Shown here: positions 1-9,601 of the stretch, piece by piece
How the letters are laid out: each line of letters begins with the position of its first letter
Numbering within the stretch: the stretch's first letter is position 1
From: Kriegella sp965368185
GTDB taxonomy: Bacteria; Bacteroidota; Bacteroidia; Flavobacteriales; Flavobacteriaceae
NCBI GenBank assembly: GCA_965368185.1
Contig: CBDULZ010000002.1
Span: 62,001 to 126,000, forward strand
Length of the DNA stretch: 64,000 bases
Direction of reading: 5' to 3'
Notes under the pieces: model-generated
What the model was told of the DNA's origin: nothing
Databases searched by the model: none
What the model saw: the letters and a program-made list of their open reading frames with translations, nothing else
Translations under genes and position numbers: made by a program

Positions 1-376
1 ACAGGGTTTTTTCAGGAGGCAAGGCATTATACTCGGCAGCAGCGGTAACATATTTCTCATCATTATTCAAATTTTGGGATTTCAGGTAAACGTCACTGTT
101 GGGATAGGCGATAAGCCCGTAAATTTTGGTCGGGCCAGAATTTCCCAACTCGCCGAATAATTTGAAAGTAGTTGCACCCATTCGAATTAAGGATGGTGCT
201 AGTACGTCCTTTAAATAGCTTAGCAGAACCTTCTGATCCGCGCCAAATTTCATTTCATAGGTTCTGATTTCATAAAGTTCTTTTTCTTCCGGGGCTGGTA
301 GGGGTTGATTTGCTAGGCCTGTCAATGGCAAGGTTCCTGCGGCCATTGCAGAAAACATGAATTTTCTTCTCTTCAT
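1..376 (-). CDS. NIPSNAP family protein, 3' part lost at window edge
   Basis: Reading leftward from an ATG at 376, the frame stays open to base 1, so the C-terminus lies outside the window. The N-terminus begins MKRRKFMFSAMAAGTLPL, a Tat-like or Sec-type leader. It is followed by ELYEIRTYEMKFGADQK and later KIYGLIAYPN, the pattern of a NIPSNAP domain (a ferredoxin-like fold; biochemical role poorly defined). Such exported NIPSNAP proteins often accompany sulfatase and DUF1501-type genes in Bacteroidota and Planctomycetes. It lies downstream of the AraC regulator on the same strand, 121 bases away. The family call is fairly safe; the function is unknown. Confidence 0.75.
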   Translation of the reverse strand, partial: MKRRKFMFSAMAAGTLPLTGLANQPLPAPEEKELYEIRTYEMKFGADQKVLLSYLKDVLAPSLIRMGATTFKLFGELGNSGPTKIYGLIAYPNSDVYLKSQNLNNDEKYVTAAAEYNALPPEKTL

Positions 377-409
377 CGGGTTGTTTTAGTGTAATGATAT
401 AATCAATAA

Positions 410-437
410 ATTACTAAAATAAGTAATGGTTTACTAG
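410..437. promoter_or_regulatory. Inverted repeat upstream of the NIPSNAP gene
   Basis: ATTACT-AAAATA-AGTAAT is a perfect six-base inverted repeat at 410-427, followed by another TTACT unit at 432-436. It lies 34-60 bases upstream of the NIPSNAP start, where an operator or promoter would be expected. The AraC gene next door makes a regulator site plausible, but in such AT-rich DNA the repeat could be chance. Confidence 0.25.
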
Positions 438-497
438 AAAACAGTTTTTTTTGAATAGAAAATTAGTCGATACGAATTCACTTTCCTGGGTTGGTCT

Positions 498-1379
498 CTA
501 TTTTTCTTGCCCATTTTTATGCTGTTCCCTTCGAAAGGCACCTGGGGATTTTCCGGCATGCTTTTTAAAGACCCGTGAAAAGTATGAAAGGTTTTCAAAG
601 CCTACTTTAGAAGCAATCTGTTTTAACGAATTGTTTGTTGTTAATAACAGTAATTGTGCGCGTTCAATACGTTGAGACCGAATATAGGCGTTGGGGCGAA
701 TACCGACCTTCTCAGCGAACATTCTTGAAAAATAATCGATATTCAAATTACTATAATCGGCAAGTTGCTTTACATCGATTTTTAAATGTAGGTTCTCCCC
801 AATGTAATTGAGAATATCACCTATTTCCCATTGAGTTTGGGCGCCTCCGTCCGGTATTTTACTATGTCGAACGAACCGTGATACTAACAATTTCAAAATA
901 GAATGGGTTTCCAAATAATCTTGTATGGGCAAATTGTTGTTACTTTGCTCAAAACGATCAAGTGTAGGCCGGTTGTCATAGGCCTGTGGATCTTTGTTTA
1001 TTAATGATCGCCCGGGATTTAACTTCAAAAGTCTTTTAAAATAATACAAATCCATTTCTTGGGCTGCTACTTCGTATTCAAAATGACAAAGATTATAAAT
1101 TGAGGGGCCATTCCCTATTCCTTCGAAACAGCTGATGTAATATTGTTCGTGGTAGGCTTCACATTTATATCGGCTGTACGTATAACTTGGGATTAAATAT
1201 AGATATCCTTGTTTGAGTTGGAATTCTCGGTGGTTGTGGTATACCTTGGCGTTTCCTTTTGTAATGTAGTATATACGCGTAAACGGACTGAACACGTTGT
1301 CAAAGTCCCAATCCGTGCCCAGTTTGGCATATCCTATGTTTAGCAATCTTACCTGTAATGAGCGTAGTAATTGATTCAT
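498..1379 (-). CDS. AraC family transcriptional regulator
   Basis: This 293-residue protein has the standard AraC layout. An N-terminal cupin-like ligand-binding part covers roughly residues 20-170 (ITKGNAKVYHNHREF, then LKQGYLYLIPSYTYSRYKC). Two helix-turn-helix units lie in the last 100 residues. The second carries the family signature as IASKVGFENLSYFSRVFKKH and ends in GKSPGAFRRE. It is divergent from the DUF1549/DUF1553 gene, with 193 bases between the starts, so it probably controls the catabolic genes to its right and perhaps the NIPSNAP gene to its left. The family is certain; the ligand is unknown and presumably a sugar. Confidence 0.93.
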   Translation of the reverse strand: MNQLLRSLQVRLLNIGYAKLGTDWDFDNVFSPFTRIYYITKGNAKVYHNHREFQLKQGYLYLIPSYTYSRYKCEAYHEQYYISCFEGIGNGPSIYNLCHFEYEVAAQEMDLYYFKRLLKLNPGRSLINKDPQAYDNRPTLDRFEQSNNNLPIQDYLETHSILKLLVSRFVRHSKIPDGGAQTQWEIGDILNYIGENLHLKIDVKQLADYSNLNIDYFSRMFAEKVGIRPNAYIRSQRIERAQLLLLTTNNSLKQIASKVGFENLSYFSRVFKKHAGKSPGAFRREQHKNGQEK

Positions 1380-1538
1380 TTATATCGGATTTGGACTAAT
1401 GCTATTGTCTTTCTATTTTTATAAAAGATGTTAAAAATATATAAGTTAACAAAATTTGAGTTTTAAACAAATTCACTTTAGGTCGGAAATGTACATTTTT
1501 TGGTCTGATTCGGAAAACGTTATGTGTCGAACAAACCT

Positions 1539-1546
1539 TATCTTTG
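1539..1546 (+). promoter_or_regulatory. Candidate -7 element for the DUF1553 gene
   Basis: TATCTTTG matches the Bacteroidota -7 consensus TAnnTTTG and ends 26 bases before the ATG at 1573. No good TTTG -33 element sits 17-23 bases upstream, which would fit a promoter that needs an activator such as the divergent AraC protein. Confidence 0.45.
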
Positions 1547-1572
1547 ATTGATTTGTCAATTACCAAAGATTT

Positions 1573-4500
1573 ATGCAACAACTTAAGTATTATTTGGGAT
1601 TTTTTACGTGCGTTTTCTTTTTATCGTGTGGCGGTCCAGAATTACCGGAAAACGTGGCTATGGAATATGAAAAACTTCCGAAAACCCTTGATTTCAACCA
1701 GCATATTAAGCCGATTTTGTCTGATAAGTGTTTTATCTGCCATGGCCCCGATAAGGCTAAGATAAAAGCGGGGCTTCAATTACATGTTTCTGAGAAAGCC
1801 TATGCCGAATTGCCAGACTCCCCAGGTAAATATGCTATTGTCCCAGGCAATTTGAGTAAAAGCCAAACCGTTGCGCGCATACTTACCGATAATCCAGAGT
1901 TGATTATGCCTGCGCCTGAATCACATTTGACCCTTAGTGATAGGGAAAAGGCATTGTTGGTGAAGTGGATTGAAGATGGTGCAGAATACAAAGATCATTG
2001 GGCGTTTTTAGCACCCCAACAACAGTCGATTCCCAAGGTGGTCCATAAAGACAAAGTAGACAATGCTATTGATAGTTTTGTATTGGCAAAATTGGAACAA
2101 GAAGGCTTAGAGCCTACCGATAGGGCCGATAAGGAAACATTGCTTCGAAGAGTGTCTTTTGACCTCACGGGACTGCCACCCACAATAAGTGAAATTGATT
2201 CCTTTTTAGCGGATGAAACTCCTGATGCATATGAAAAACAAGTGGACCGATTATTGGCCTCGCCCCATTTTTCTGAACAATTAGCATTGGATTGGATGGA
2301 TCTTTCGCGTTATGCCGACACCCATGGTTATACCGTGGATCGTTATCGTGATGTGTCACCTTGGCGTGATTGGGTGATAAAGGCATTTAATGAAAACATG
2401 CCCTATGACCAATTTTTAAGATGGCAGATAGCAGGCGATATGATGCCCAATGCCAGTAAGGAACAAATTTTGGCTACAACGTTCAACCGTTTGCATCCCC
2501 AGAATTTAGAAGGAGGTATCGTCGACGAAGAGTTTCGCGTAGAATATGTATCCGACAGAACAAATGTTGTAAGTGAAGGTATGATGGGACTTACCATGGC
2601 TTGTGCCAAATGTCACGACCATAAATACGATCCCATTTCACAAAAGAACTATTTTGAGATGTACAGCTTTTTCAATAACGTGAACGAATCGGGCCAAATT
2701 CCGTGGGATTGGTCAATGCCTGTACCGAATATGCAGTTGCCAACAGAAGAACAGGATGCGTTCATGGCGTACATCGAAACACTTGTGAAGGAAAAAGACA
2801 AAAGGGTGACGGATGTAGAACATGATATTCTGCCGGAAGCAAATGAATGGATTGCCAATGGAGAATATCAAAAAGTCAATATTAATGCTTTGCCCGAAAA
2901 CCTTATCGGAAAGATCGATTTCAATAATGGACAAATAAACAATACCGTACCCCCTTATCATAAAGGGGAAATGAAACAACAATTCGCCCAAAATCAAAAA
3001 GCGATATTAACCGAAGGATTTACCGGAAGGGCTATCTCGTTTGATGGCGATACCTGGCTCGATATGGGTAAACTGGCCATTTTTCAACGAAGCCACCCTT
3101 TCAGTATCGGTATCAGGGTTTTTATTCCCGAAGAGTTGGAGAATGGTGTCATCTTTCATAAACAAAATTCGACACAACTACATAGTTATCGGGGCTATCA
3201 TGTGAGCCTAAAAGACAATAAAATAGAGGTTTTATTAGCCCATGTATGGCCTGATAATGCAATTGTTGAACGCACCTTGAACGAAATGCCCAAAAATAAA
3301 TGGGTGCAACTGACGATGACTTATGATGGCTCGAGCAAAGCCGATGGTGTAAAGATTTATTTAGATGGCGAGGAACAGAAAACCACTATTGTCAACGATA
3401 ATTTATATAAAGACATCATATTCAACAGCTATACTGATATTATTTACAAAAACCCCATTGAACCGGGGTTGCAGATAGGGGCCATTTGGCGTGGTAAAGG
3501 TATTGGGGGTGGCAAGGCAGATGATATTCTTGTATTTGATAAAGAGCTTTCGGCATTTGAAGTTGCCCAAATTTCCAATCCCGAAAAATTGAAAGATATA
3601 ATGACAAGGCCGGTAGATCGACTTACCACCGAAGAGCGGGTCATGCTTGCCGATTACTTTGTACATACACATTCGGGAAAGGTGAAAAAGGCACTTCATG
3701 AACTGGAAGAAGTAAGAAAAACAATGGTTGATAGTATGGACCAGGTAAAGGAAATCATGGTCATGAAAGAAATGGCCGAACCCCGTGAGACCTTTTTATT
3801 GGAAAGAGGTCAGTATGATGCTTATGGCGAACAGGTTTTTCCGAATACTCCGGAACGCATATTTGCGTACCCGGATAGTCTGCCGAAAAATCGATTGGGA
3901 CTTGCCCAATGGCTGACTAGTAACAAGCACCCTCTAACGGCGAGAGTGGCGGTGAACAGATATTGGCAGAATATTTTCGGTACGGGAATTGTTCGCACAA
4001 CGGAAGATTTCGGAAATCAGGGAGAGTTGCCCAGTCATCCGAAATTGTTGGATTGGTTGGCGATTCATTTTATGGAGTCGGGTTGGGATGTTAAGGCATT
4101 GTATAAGTTGATGGTAATGTCGAATACATACCAACAGTCCTCAAAGGCCCCAGAGGAAATGTTGAAGAATGATAAAAGAAACCGATTGTTGGCAAGAGGT
4201 CCATCCAAACGGTTGACGGGAGAAATGTTACGTGATAATGCATTGGCCGCATCGGGGCTGCTCAATCCTAAAATTGGAGGAGAGAGTGTTAAACCTTATC
4301 AACCCGAAGGTCTTTGGAAGATAAATGGAGCTGCCTATGAAGAAGATAAAGGGGAGAAATTATACAGAAGAAGTATGTATACCATTTGGAAAAGGTCGGT
4401 ACCACATCCGACCATTGCCACTTTTGATGCGCCCGAGCGCTCTTTCTGTACCGTACGTCGGCAGGAGACCAACACCCCTTTGCAGGCACTAGTACTGATG

Positions 4501-4815
4501 AACGACCCCACTTATATTGAGGCGTCCCGTGTTTTGGGCGGAAGCATGCTCTCGTATTCAGACCCTAAAGAAGGCATCTCGACGGTTTTTAGAAAGCTAA
4601 CGGGAAGAAAGATCGAGACTGAAGAATTACAACTTCTAGCTGACCTGCGTGAAGGGGAATATCAAAAATTTAAGGAGAACAAAGCTAAGACTATCGGATG
4701 GCTCGATACGGGAGAATTTCGAATTTCAAATGCCGATGATGGTGCGATGGTCGCTGCTAATGCAGTCGTAGCCAGTGCCATAATGAACTCCGATGCCGCA
4801 ATTACAAAACGATAG
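1573..4815 (+). CDS. Haem-c/DUF1549/LamG/DUF1553 lipoprotein (PSD1-type)
   Basis: This large lipoprotein has 1080 residues. The lipobox FFLSC places the acylated cysteine at residue 19. A planctomycete-type cytochrome domain carries CFICH at 53-57. DUF1549 follows at about 165-370 with a second haem-type motif, CAKCH, at 344-348. A LamG/concanavalin-like domain lies at about 445-660, and DUF1553 at about 770-1040 (NRLGLAQWLTSNKHP). This architecture is abundant in Planctomycetes and Verrucomicrobia and sporadic in marine Bacteroidota, almost always paired with a DUF1501 gene, as here 21 bases downstream. The haem motifs imply an extracytoplasmic redox role and the LamG insert implies glycan contact. 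The reaction is not established. Confidence 0.9.
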   Translation: MQQLKYYLGFFTCVFFLSCGGPELPENVAMEYEKLPKTLDFNQHIKPILSDKCFICHGPDKAKIKAGLQLHVSEKAYAELPDSPGKYAIVPGNLSKSQTVARILTDNPELIMPAPESHLTLSDREKALLVKWIEDGAEYKDHWAFLAPQQQSIPKVVHKDKVDNAIDSFVLAKLEQEGLEPTDRADKETLLRRVSFDLTGLPPTISEIDSFLADETPDAYEKQVDRLLASPHFSEQLALDWMDLSRYADTHGYTVDRYRDVSPWRDWVIKAFNENMPYDQFLRWQIAGDMMPNASKEQILATTFNRLHPQNLEGGIVDEEFRVEYVSDRTNVVSEGMMGLTMACAKCHDHKYDPISQKNYFEMYSFFNNVNESGQIPWDWSMPVPNMQLPTEEQDAFMAYIETLVKEKDKRVTDVEHDILPEANEWIANGEYQKVNINALPENLIGKIDFNNGQINNTVPPYHKGEMKQQFAQNQKAILTEGFTGRAISFDGDTWLDMGKLAIFQRSHPFSIGIRVFIPEELENGVIFHKQNSTQLHSYRGYHVSLKDNKIEVLLAHVWPDNAIVERTLNEMPKNKWVQLTMTYDGSSKADGVKIYLDGEEQKTTIVNDNLYKDIIFNSYTDIIYKNPIEPGLQIGAIWRGKGIGGGKADDILVFDKELSAFEVAQISNPEKLKDIMTRPVDRLTTEERVMLADYFVHTHSGKVKKALHELEEVRKTMVDSMDQVKEIMVMKEMAEPRETFLLERGQYDAYGEQVFPNTPERIFAYPDSLPKNRLGLAQWLTSNKHPLTARVAVNRYWQNIFGTGIVRTTEDFGNQGELPSHPKLLDWLAIHFMESGWDVKALYKLMVMSNTYQQSSKAPEEMLKNDKRNRLLARGPSKRLTGEMLRDNALAASGLLNPKIGGESVKPYQPEGLWKINGAAYEEDKGEKLYRRSMYTIWKRSVPHPTIATFDAPERSFCTVRRQETNTPLQALVLMNDPTYIEASRVLGGSMLSYSDPKEGISTVFRKLTGRKIETEELQLLADLREGEYQKFKENKAKTIGWLDTGEFRISNADDGAMVAANAVVASAIMNSDAAITKR

Positions 4816-4836
4816 ATTTCAATTAAAATATAGTTT

Positions 4837-6348
4837 ATGTGCCATAATCACGACATTTTAAAATCGAACAATAAAGACCTGCAACAAATAGAAAAGCAAT
4901 GGGATAGACGTAATTTTTTGACCAAAACTTCCATGGGTTTAGGGGCTTTGGCCTTGGGTTCTTTGCTCAATACCGAAAGGGCATTTGGTGCAATGAATAA
5001 AAGTTCAAGTGCTGATGCTTTTTTAAAAGCTTACAATAAAAATCGGTTGGGGTTGCCGCATCACATGCCCAAAGCAAAACGTATTGTCTATTTGTTCCAA
5101 AGTGGAGGTCCGTCGCAATTGGATATGTTCGATTATAAGCCAATGCTAAAGGATATGTTTGGTAAAGATTTACCTCCTTCGATTCGGCAGGGGCAACGAT
5201 TGACGGGTATGAGTGCGGATCAAACGGTGTTTCCAATCGCACCTTCCATAATGGATTTTAAGCAATACGGAGAATCAAGGGCATGGGTGAGTGAATTAAT
5301 GCCTTATACGGCGGAAGTGGTCGATGACCTGTGTTTTATAAAATCTATGCAGACCGATGCCATAAACCATGACCCCGCCATTACGTTTATGCAAACAGGA
5401 AACCAATTGCCGGGAAGACCATCCATCGGTTCGTGGTTAAGTTATGGCTTAGGGTCCGACAATGAAAACTTACCCACTTTTATCACCTTGATTACCAAAA
5501 ATATGGGAGGTCAACCTCTGTATTCCCGCCTTTGGGGCAATGGATTTTTACCTACAGAACATCAGGGGGTGCAATTCCGTTCTGGCAAAGATCCCGTACT
5601 ATATTTGAGCGATCCCGAAAATTATGACGGTTCCGATCGCCGAAAAATGTTGGATTATTTAGGGAAACTCAATAGCATTCAGCACGATGCCTACGGAGAC
5701 CCAGAGATTAATGCCCGCATGGCCCAATATGAAATGGCATTTCGTATGCAGACTTCGGTTCCCGAAGTTACCGACATGTCAGATGAACCAGAATATATTT
5801 TCGATATGTATGGCGAAGACAGTCGTGACCCTGGTACGTATGCTGCCAATTGTCTCATGGCCCGCAAATTATTGGAGAAAGATGTGAAATTCGTACAGTT
5901 GTACCATCAGGGTTGGGATCAGCATATTGGTTGCCCAGGTGGTGTAAGGGCTCAGTGTAAAAGAACCGATCAAGCCAATGCCGCTTTAATCAAAGATTTG
6001 AAACAGCGAGGCATGTTAGAAGATACTTTGGTAATTTGGGGTGGTGAATTTGGGCGTACCGTATATTCCCAAGGGCAGTTGACATCTACAGATTATGGCC
6101 GAGATCACCATCCGAAGGCGTATACCATGTGGATGGCCGGCGCTGGTGTAAAGCCAGGGTTTGTTTATGGTGAGACCGACGACTTTAGTTATAATGTGGT
6201 CAAAGACCCTGTTCATGTACATGATTTTCATGCCACCTTGCTACATCTTTTCGGAATAGATCATGAACGCTTGATTTTTAAGCATCAAGGAAGGCGTTTC
6301 CGTCTGACCGATGTTCATGGTCATGTAGTGAAAGATCTATTGACTTAG
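4837..6348 (+). CDS. DUF1501 family protein
   Basis: This 503-residue protein carries an early twin-arginine-like segment (WDRRNFLTKTSMGLGALALG) near residues 23-42, suggesting folded export. The body has DUF1501 hallmarks: RIVYLFQSGGPSQLDMFDYKP early, HDPAITFMQTGNQLPGRPS in the middle, and WGGEFGRTVYSQG with GRDHHPKAYTMWMAGAG near the end. The fold belongs to the alkaline-phosphatase/sulfatase superfamily, but DUF1501 lacks the formylglycine motif, so it is not a classical sulfatase. It is the usual partner of the DUF1549/DUF1553 protein just upstream and is surely co-transcribed with it. Substrate unknown. Confidence 0.9.
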   Translation: MCHNHDILKSNNKDLQQIEKQWDRRNFLTKTSMGLGALALGSLLNTERAFGAMNKSSSADAFLKAYNKNRLGLPHHMPKAKRIVYLFQSGGPSQLDMFDYKPMLKDMFGKDLPPSIRQGQRLTGMSADQTVFPIAPSIMDFKQYGESRAWVSELMPYTAEVVDDLCFIKSMQTDAINHDPAITFMQTGNQLPGRPSIGSWLSYGLGSDNENLPTFITLITKNMGGQPLYSRLWGNGFLPTEHQGVQFRSGKDPVLYLSDPENYDGSDRRKMLDYLGKLNSIQHDAYGDPEINARMAQYEMAFRMQTSVPEVTDMSDEPEYIFDMYGEDSRDPGTYAANCLMARKLLEKDVKFVQLYHQGWDQHIGCPGGVRAQCKRTDQANAALIKDLKQRGMLEDTLVIWGGEFGRTVYSQGQLTSTDYGRDHHPKAYTMWMAGAGVKPGFVYGETDDFSYNVVKDPVHVHDFHATLLHLFGIDHERLIFKHQGRRFRLTDVHGHVVKDLLT

Positions 6349-6408
6349 TTAAATCCATTACGAAATACCACCTATCTTATAGGTTAACCTTGAAAGGCAC
6401 GAAAATTT

Positions 6409-7512
6409 ATGGGGAATAGAAGGAATTTTATAAAAAGAACCGCCATTGCGGGGACCGCTTTAGCTGCAACTCCATCATTCGGATTCAATATCCTTAAGAA
6501 TAGTCGGCCCAAAGATGAAATTATCGGCCATGGTGATTTTAGGTATAAAGTGATTAAAGATTGGGCAAAAATGAGCGTGGGGCACAACCCCATTCTTAAT
6601 TGCCATGAAATGCAAATGGACAGTAAGGGACGTCTTATTATGCTCGGCGATCATACCGATAACAACATATTGGTTTTCGATAAATCCGGTAAATTGTTGG
6701 ACTATTGGGGAACCCGTTATCCCGGTGGGCACGGATTGACATTGCATGATGAAGGAGGTGAAGATATGCTGTATATCGTTGATTGCGGGTGGTTTCAAGA
6801 CCGCACGGGCAAATGGAAGAAACAGGCGGGAACGGTAAGCAAGACAACAATCGATGGTAAGTTGCTTTTTATGCTACCTGACCCACACACAATCGGCTTG
6901 TACACTAAAGAACAGGAGTATTTGCCAACGGAGACTGCGGTGGGGCCTACGGGGGATATTTTTGTGGCCGATGGCTATGGATCGGATTTTATTTTGCAGT
7001 TCAGTCCCCAAGGGGAATTTATACGCAAATGGGGAGGGCACGACAATTCCGATGAAAATTACAACTTAAGCAATGCCCATGGGGTGGCCGTTGATTACCG
7101 AGATAAAACAAATCCTGTTTTGGTTATTACTTCTCGTGCCACCAATAGTTTTAAATTTTTCACCTTGGAAGGAAAGTATATAAAGACAGTCAACTTACCT
7201 GGTGCATATGTATGTCGTCCGGTATTGGATGATAGTAATATATATTCTGGTGTTTGTTGGTCTGAGAATGAGGCGGGACAGAGGTTTGGCGACTCTGGTT
7301 TCGTGACGATTTTAGACGCGGAAAATAAAGTGGTCTCTAATCCCGGAGGTAAAGCTCCGCAATACAAAAACGAAAAACTTCAGAAAATGTATCAGGCTGA
7401 AATACCCACCTTCAATCACGGTCATGATGTTTTTGTAGATGAAGATAAGAATCTGTATGTCTGTCAATGGAACGCCCATCACACACCTCCGATAAAATTG
7501 GAAAGAGTGTAG
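6409..7512 (+). CDS. Exported NHL-repeat / six-bladed beta-propeller protein
   Basis: This 367-residue protein begins with a Tat-like leader (MGNRRNFIKRTAIAGTALAA). The rest reads as beta-propeller blades: MDSKGRLIMLGDHTDNNILV, GPTGDIFVADGYGSDFI, HGVAVDYRDKTNPVLVITSR and GHDVFVDEDKNLYVCQWN. These resemble NHL proteins related to peptidyl-alpha-hydroxyglycine alpha-amidating lyase, though lyase activity is unlikely to carry over. It lies 60 bases after the DUF1501 gene in the same direction, as a third member of the exported module. It may bind ligand or act as a lactonase-like enzyme; this is inference. Confidence 0.75.
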   Translation: MGNRRNFIKRTAIAGTALAATPSFGFNILKNSRPKDEIIGHGDFRYKVIKDWAKMSVGHNPILNCHEMQMDSKGRLIMLGDHTDNNILVFDKSGKLLDYWGTRYPGGHGLTLHDEGGEDMLYIVDCGWFQDRTGKWKKQAGTVSKTTIDGKLLFMLPDPHTIGLYTKEQEYLPTETAVGPTGDIFVADGYGSDFILQFSPQGEFIRKWGGHDNSDENYNLSNAHGVAVDYRDKTNPVLVITSRATNSFKFFTLEGKYIKTVNLPGAYVCRPVLDDSNIYSGVCWSENEAGQRFGDSGFVTILDAENKVVSNPGGKAPQYKNEKLQKMYQAEIPTFNHGHDVFVDEDKNLYVCQWNAHHTPPIKLERV

Positions 7513-7584
7513 TTTTAAGTTTGATTTGTCAAGGTTTTATGCTTTAACGTAGTTTGTCTTGTTGAAAAAGACCATTTGTGGTAT

Positions 7585-7632
7585 GAAAATACACATATCT
7601 TGTTTTCATGCAGTACAATAATATGTATTTTC
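7585..7632. promoter_or_regulatory. Imperfect inverted repeat before the first sulfatase
   Basis: GAAAATACACATAT (7585-7598) is complementary to ATATGTATTTTC (7621-7632) apart from a two-base bulge. It lies in the 164-base spacer between the propeller gene and the sulfatase. It could be a hairpin in the transcript or part of an operator; there is no U-tract, so it is not a simple terminator. Confidence 0.25.
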
Positions 7633-7676
7633 ACATCGCATAATTATGTTCAACAACCGACAAAATCATTTCATAT

Positions 7677-9356
7677 ATGTTATCTTGTAAAAACGGGGCT
7701 TTTTCCCTTCTCCTAGTTCTAATGGCTTTTTCCTCTTGCACAGAAAAAAAGGAGGCCGTCGAGAATAAACCCAACATTATTTATATTATGTCCGACGACC
7801 ATACGACACAAGGTTTCGGTATTTATGGAAGTCGTTTGGCCGACCTAAATCCTACTCCGGTTTTGGACCAAATTGCAAAAGAAGGCATGATCTTCGAAAA
7901 TTGTTTCGTCCATAATGCCATATGCACACCCAGTCGTGCAGCAATTATTACGGGGCAAAATTCACAGGCCAACGGGGTACTCGATTTAGAAGGTATATTG
8001 CCCGTCGAAAAACAATACTTGCCCCAGGAAATGAAAAAGCTGGGTTACCAGACTGCAATCGTGGGTAAATGGCATTTGCATGAAGAGCCTGCCTCCTTTG
8101 ATTATTATCATGTTTTACCTGGACAAGGGAAATATTTTGATCCTGAATTTCGGGTCCAGGGCGAAAAACCTTGGCCTGAAAATGTGGTGAAGACCACAGG
8201 GCATTCTTCCGATATGATTATGGATGCAACTTTAGACTATTTAAAAAATAAAAGAGATCCAAATCAGCCCTTTTTCTTAATGCATCATTTTAAGGCCCCT
8301 CACGATGATTTTGAAAATGCACCCCGATATGAAGATTATTTAGCGGATACTTTTATACCTGAACCTGAAAGTTTATATGATAACGGCAATAATGGATCGG
8401 TCGCTACCCGTGGAAAAAACGATTCGTTGACAAGAATCATCGGATCGTCGGTTTCCCACCGAAATCTTATTCGTAATCAAGCCATGAACATATATACCAA
8501 GGATACAACGATTTATCGAAAATACCGGGAAGCGAAGGATATTCGGCCAGAGGAATATGTGAAATGGGAAATGTCACCTGAAGAGAAAGATTACACCAGT
8601 AAGGTATACCAAGATTATATCAAGAAATACCTGCGCTGCGTCAAAGGCGTCGATGACAACGTAAAGCGATTATTGGACTATCTCGATGCCGAAGGTCTTC
8701 TAGAGAATACGATTATCGTCTATACAGGGGACCAGGGATTTATGCTTGGCGAACACGACTATATCGATAAAAGATGGATGTACGACGAATCAATGCGAAT
8801 GCCCTTTTTTGTAAGGTATCCAAAATCGATAAAAGCGGGAAGCCGCACCGACGCAATTATCAACAATACCGATTTTGCGCCCACACTCATAGAATTGGCG
8901 GGTGGCGCAACACCTGATTACATGCAGGGTAAAAGCTTTAAAGGAATATTAGAAACGGGTGAAGAGCCTGCCGATTGGCAAAAAGAGACCTATTATCGGT
9001 ATTGGATGCACATGGCTCATAAGCACCAAAATCCTGCTCACTTCGGAATTCGCACTAAAGATTATAAATTGATATTTTTCTATGGCCGCTATTGGGTCGA
9101 TACCGATGATCCGAATGCTGAATGGAACAAAGGTAGTTGGGGTAACGATTTTACTACACATACTCCGGCCGGTTGGGAGTTTTACGATTTAAAGAAAGAT
9201 CCCAAGGAAATGAACAATGCCTACGCCGACCCGGCATATCAGGAAACTATCTCTAATTTAAAGGATCGGTTGGTGAAACTTCGGGAAGATCTTAATGAGA
9301 CCGATGCCAACTATCCGCACATTCAGAAAGTAATCGATGCACATTGGGAAGATTGA
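7677..9356 (+). CDS. Type I sulfatase, lipoprotein
   Basis: This 559-residue formylglycine-dependent sulfatase starts with a lipoprotein leader ending in LMAFSSC, so it is probably anchored facing the periplasm or cell surface. The metal-binding start is NIIYIMSDDH and the maturation motif is CTPSRAAIITG, with Cys83 the residue converted to formylglycine. VGKWHL and GDQGFMLGEHDY complete the active-site set. A C-terminal subdomain ends in YDLKKDPKEMNN, typical of S1-family enzymes from algal-polysaccharide degraders. It follows the propeller gene by 164 bases. Substrate cannot be read from sequence; a sulfated algal glycan is the natural guess. No maturase gene is in the window. Confidence 0.92.
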   Translation: MLSCKNGAFSLLLVLMAFSSCTEKKEAVENKPNIIYIMSDDHTTQGFGIYGSRLADLNPTPVLDQIAKEGMIFENCFVHNAICTPSRAAIITGQNSQANGVLDLEGILPVEKQYLPQEMKKLGYQTAIVGKWHLHEEPASFDYYHVLPGQGKYFDPEFRVQGEKPWPENVVKTTGHSSDMIMDATLDYLKNKRDPNQPFFLMHHFKAPHDDFENAPRYEDYLADTFIPEPESLYDNGNNGSVATRGKNDSLTRIIGSSVSHRNLIRNQAMNIYTKDTTIYRKYREAKDIRPEEYVKWEMSPEEKDYTSKVYQDYIKKYLRCVKGVDDNVKRLLDYLDAEGLLENTIIVYTGDQGFMLGEHDYIDKRWMYDESMRMPFFVRYPKSIKAGSRTDAIINNTDFAPTLIELAGGATPDYMQGKSFKGILETGEEPADWQKETYYRYWMHMAHKHQNPAHFGIRTKDYKLIFFYGRYWVDTDDPNAEWNKGSWGNDFTTHTPAGWEFYDLKKDPKEMNNAYADPAYQETISNLKDRLVKLREDLNETDANYPHIQKVIDAHWED

Positions 9357-9552
9357 TTAACTCTTCGTTCTAGGTGTGAATGGTTTTTGGTTAATAAATG
9401 GGTTTGTCGGATTCTTTCCCTTCAATCATGAATGATAATAGGGTCGACAAAAATTTTGTTTTCAAGATGAAGAACCATTAAGTTCAAATCAAGATTTTCT
9501 GTTGTTTTTCAATGTGATTGAAATTCGCACTTAATAAATTCCTGTTCGTAAA

Positions 9553-9583
9553 TTTGTATGATGTATGATAAATTATATATTTG
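9553..9583 (+). promoter_or_regulatory. Promoter of the GntR regulator with tandem 7-mer
   Basis: TTTG (9553-9556), 19 bases, then TATATTTG (9576-9583) is a full match to the Bacteroidota promoter pattern. The ATG lies 19 bases further on. Between the boxes sits a perfect tandem repeat, TGTATGA twice (9555-9568), an attractive binding site for the regulator's own product. Confidence 0.7.
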
Positions 9584-9601
9584 TTTTTATAGACTTTATA
9601 C

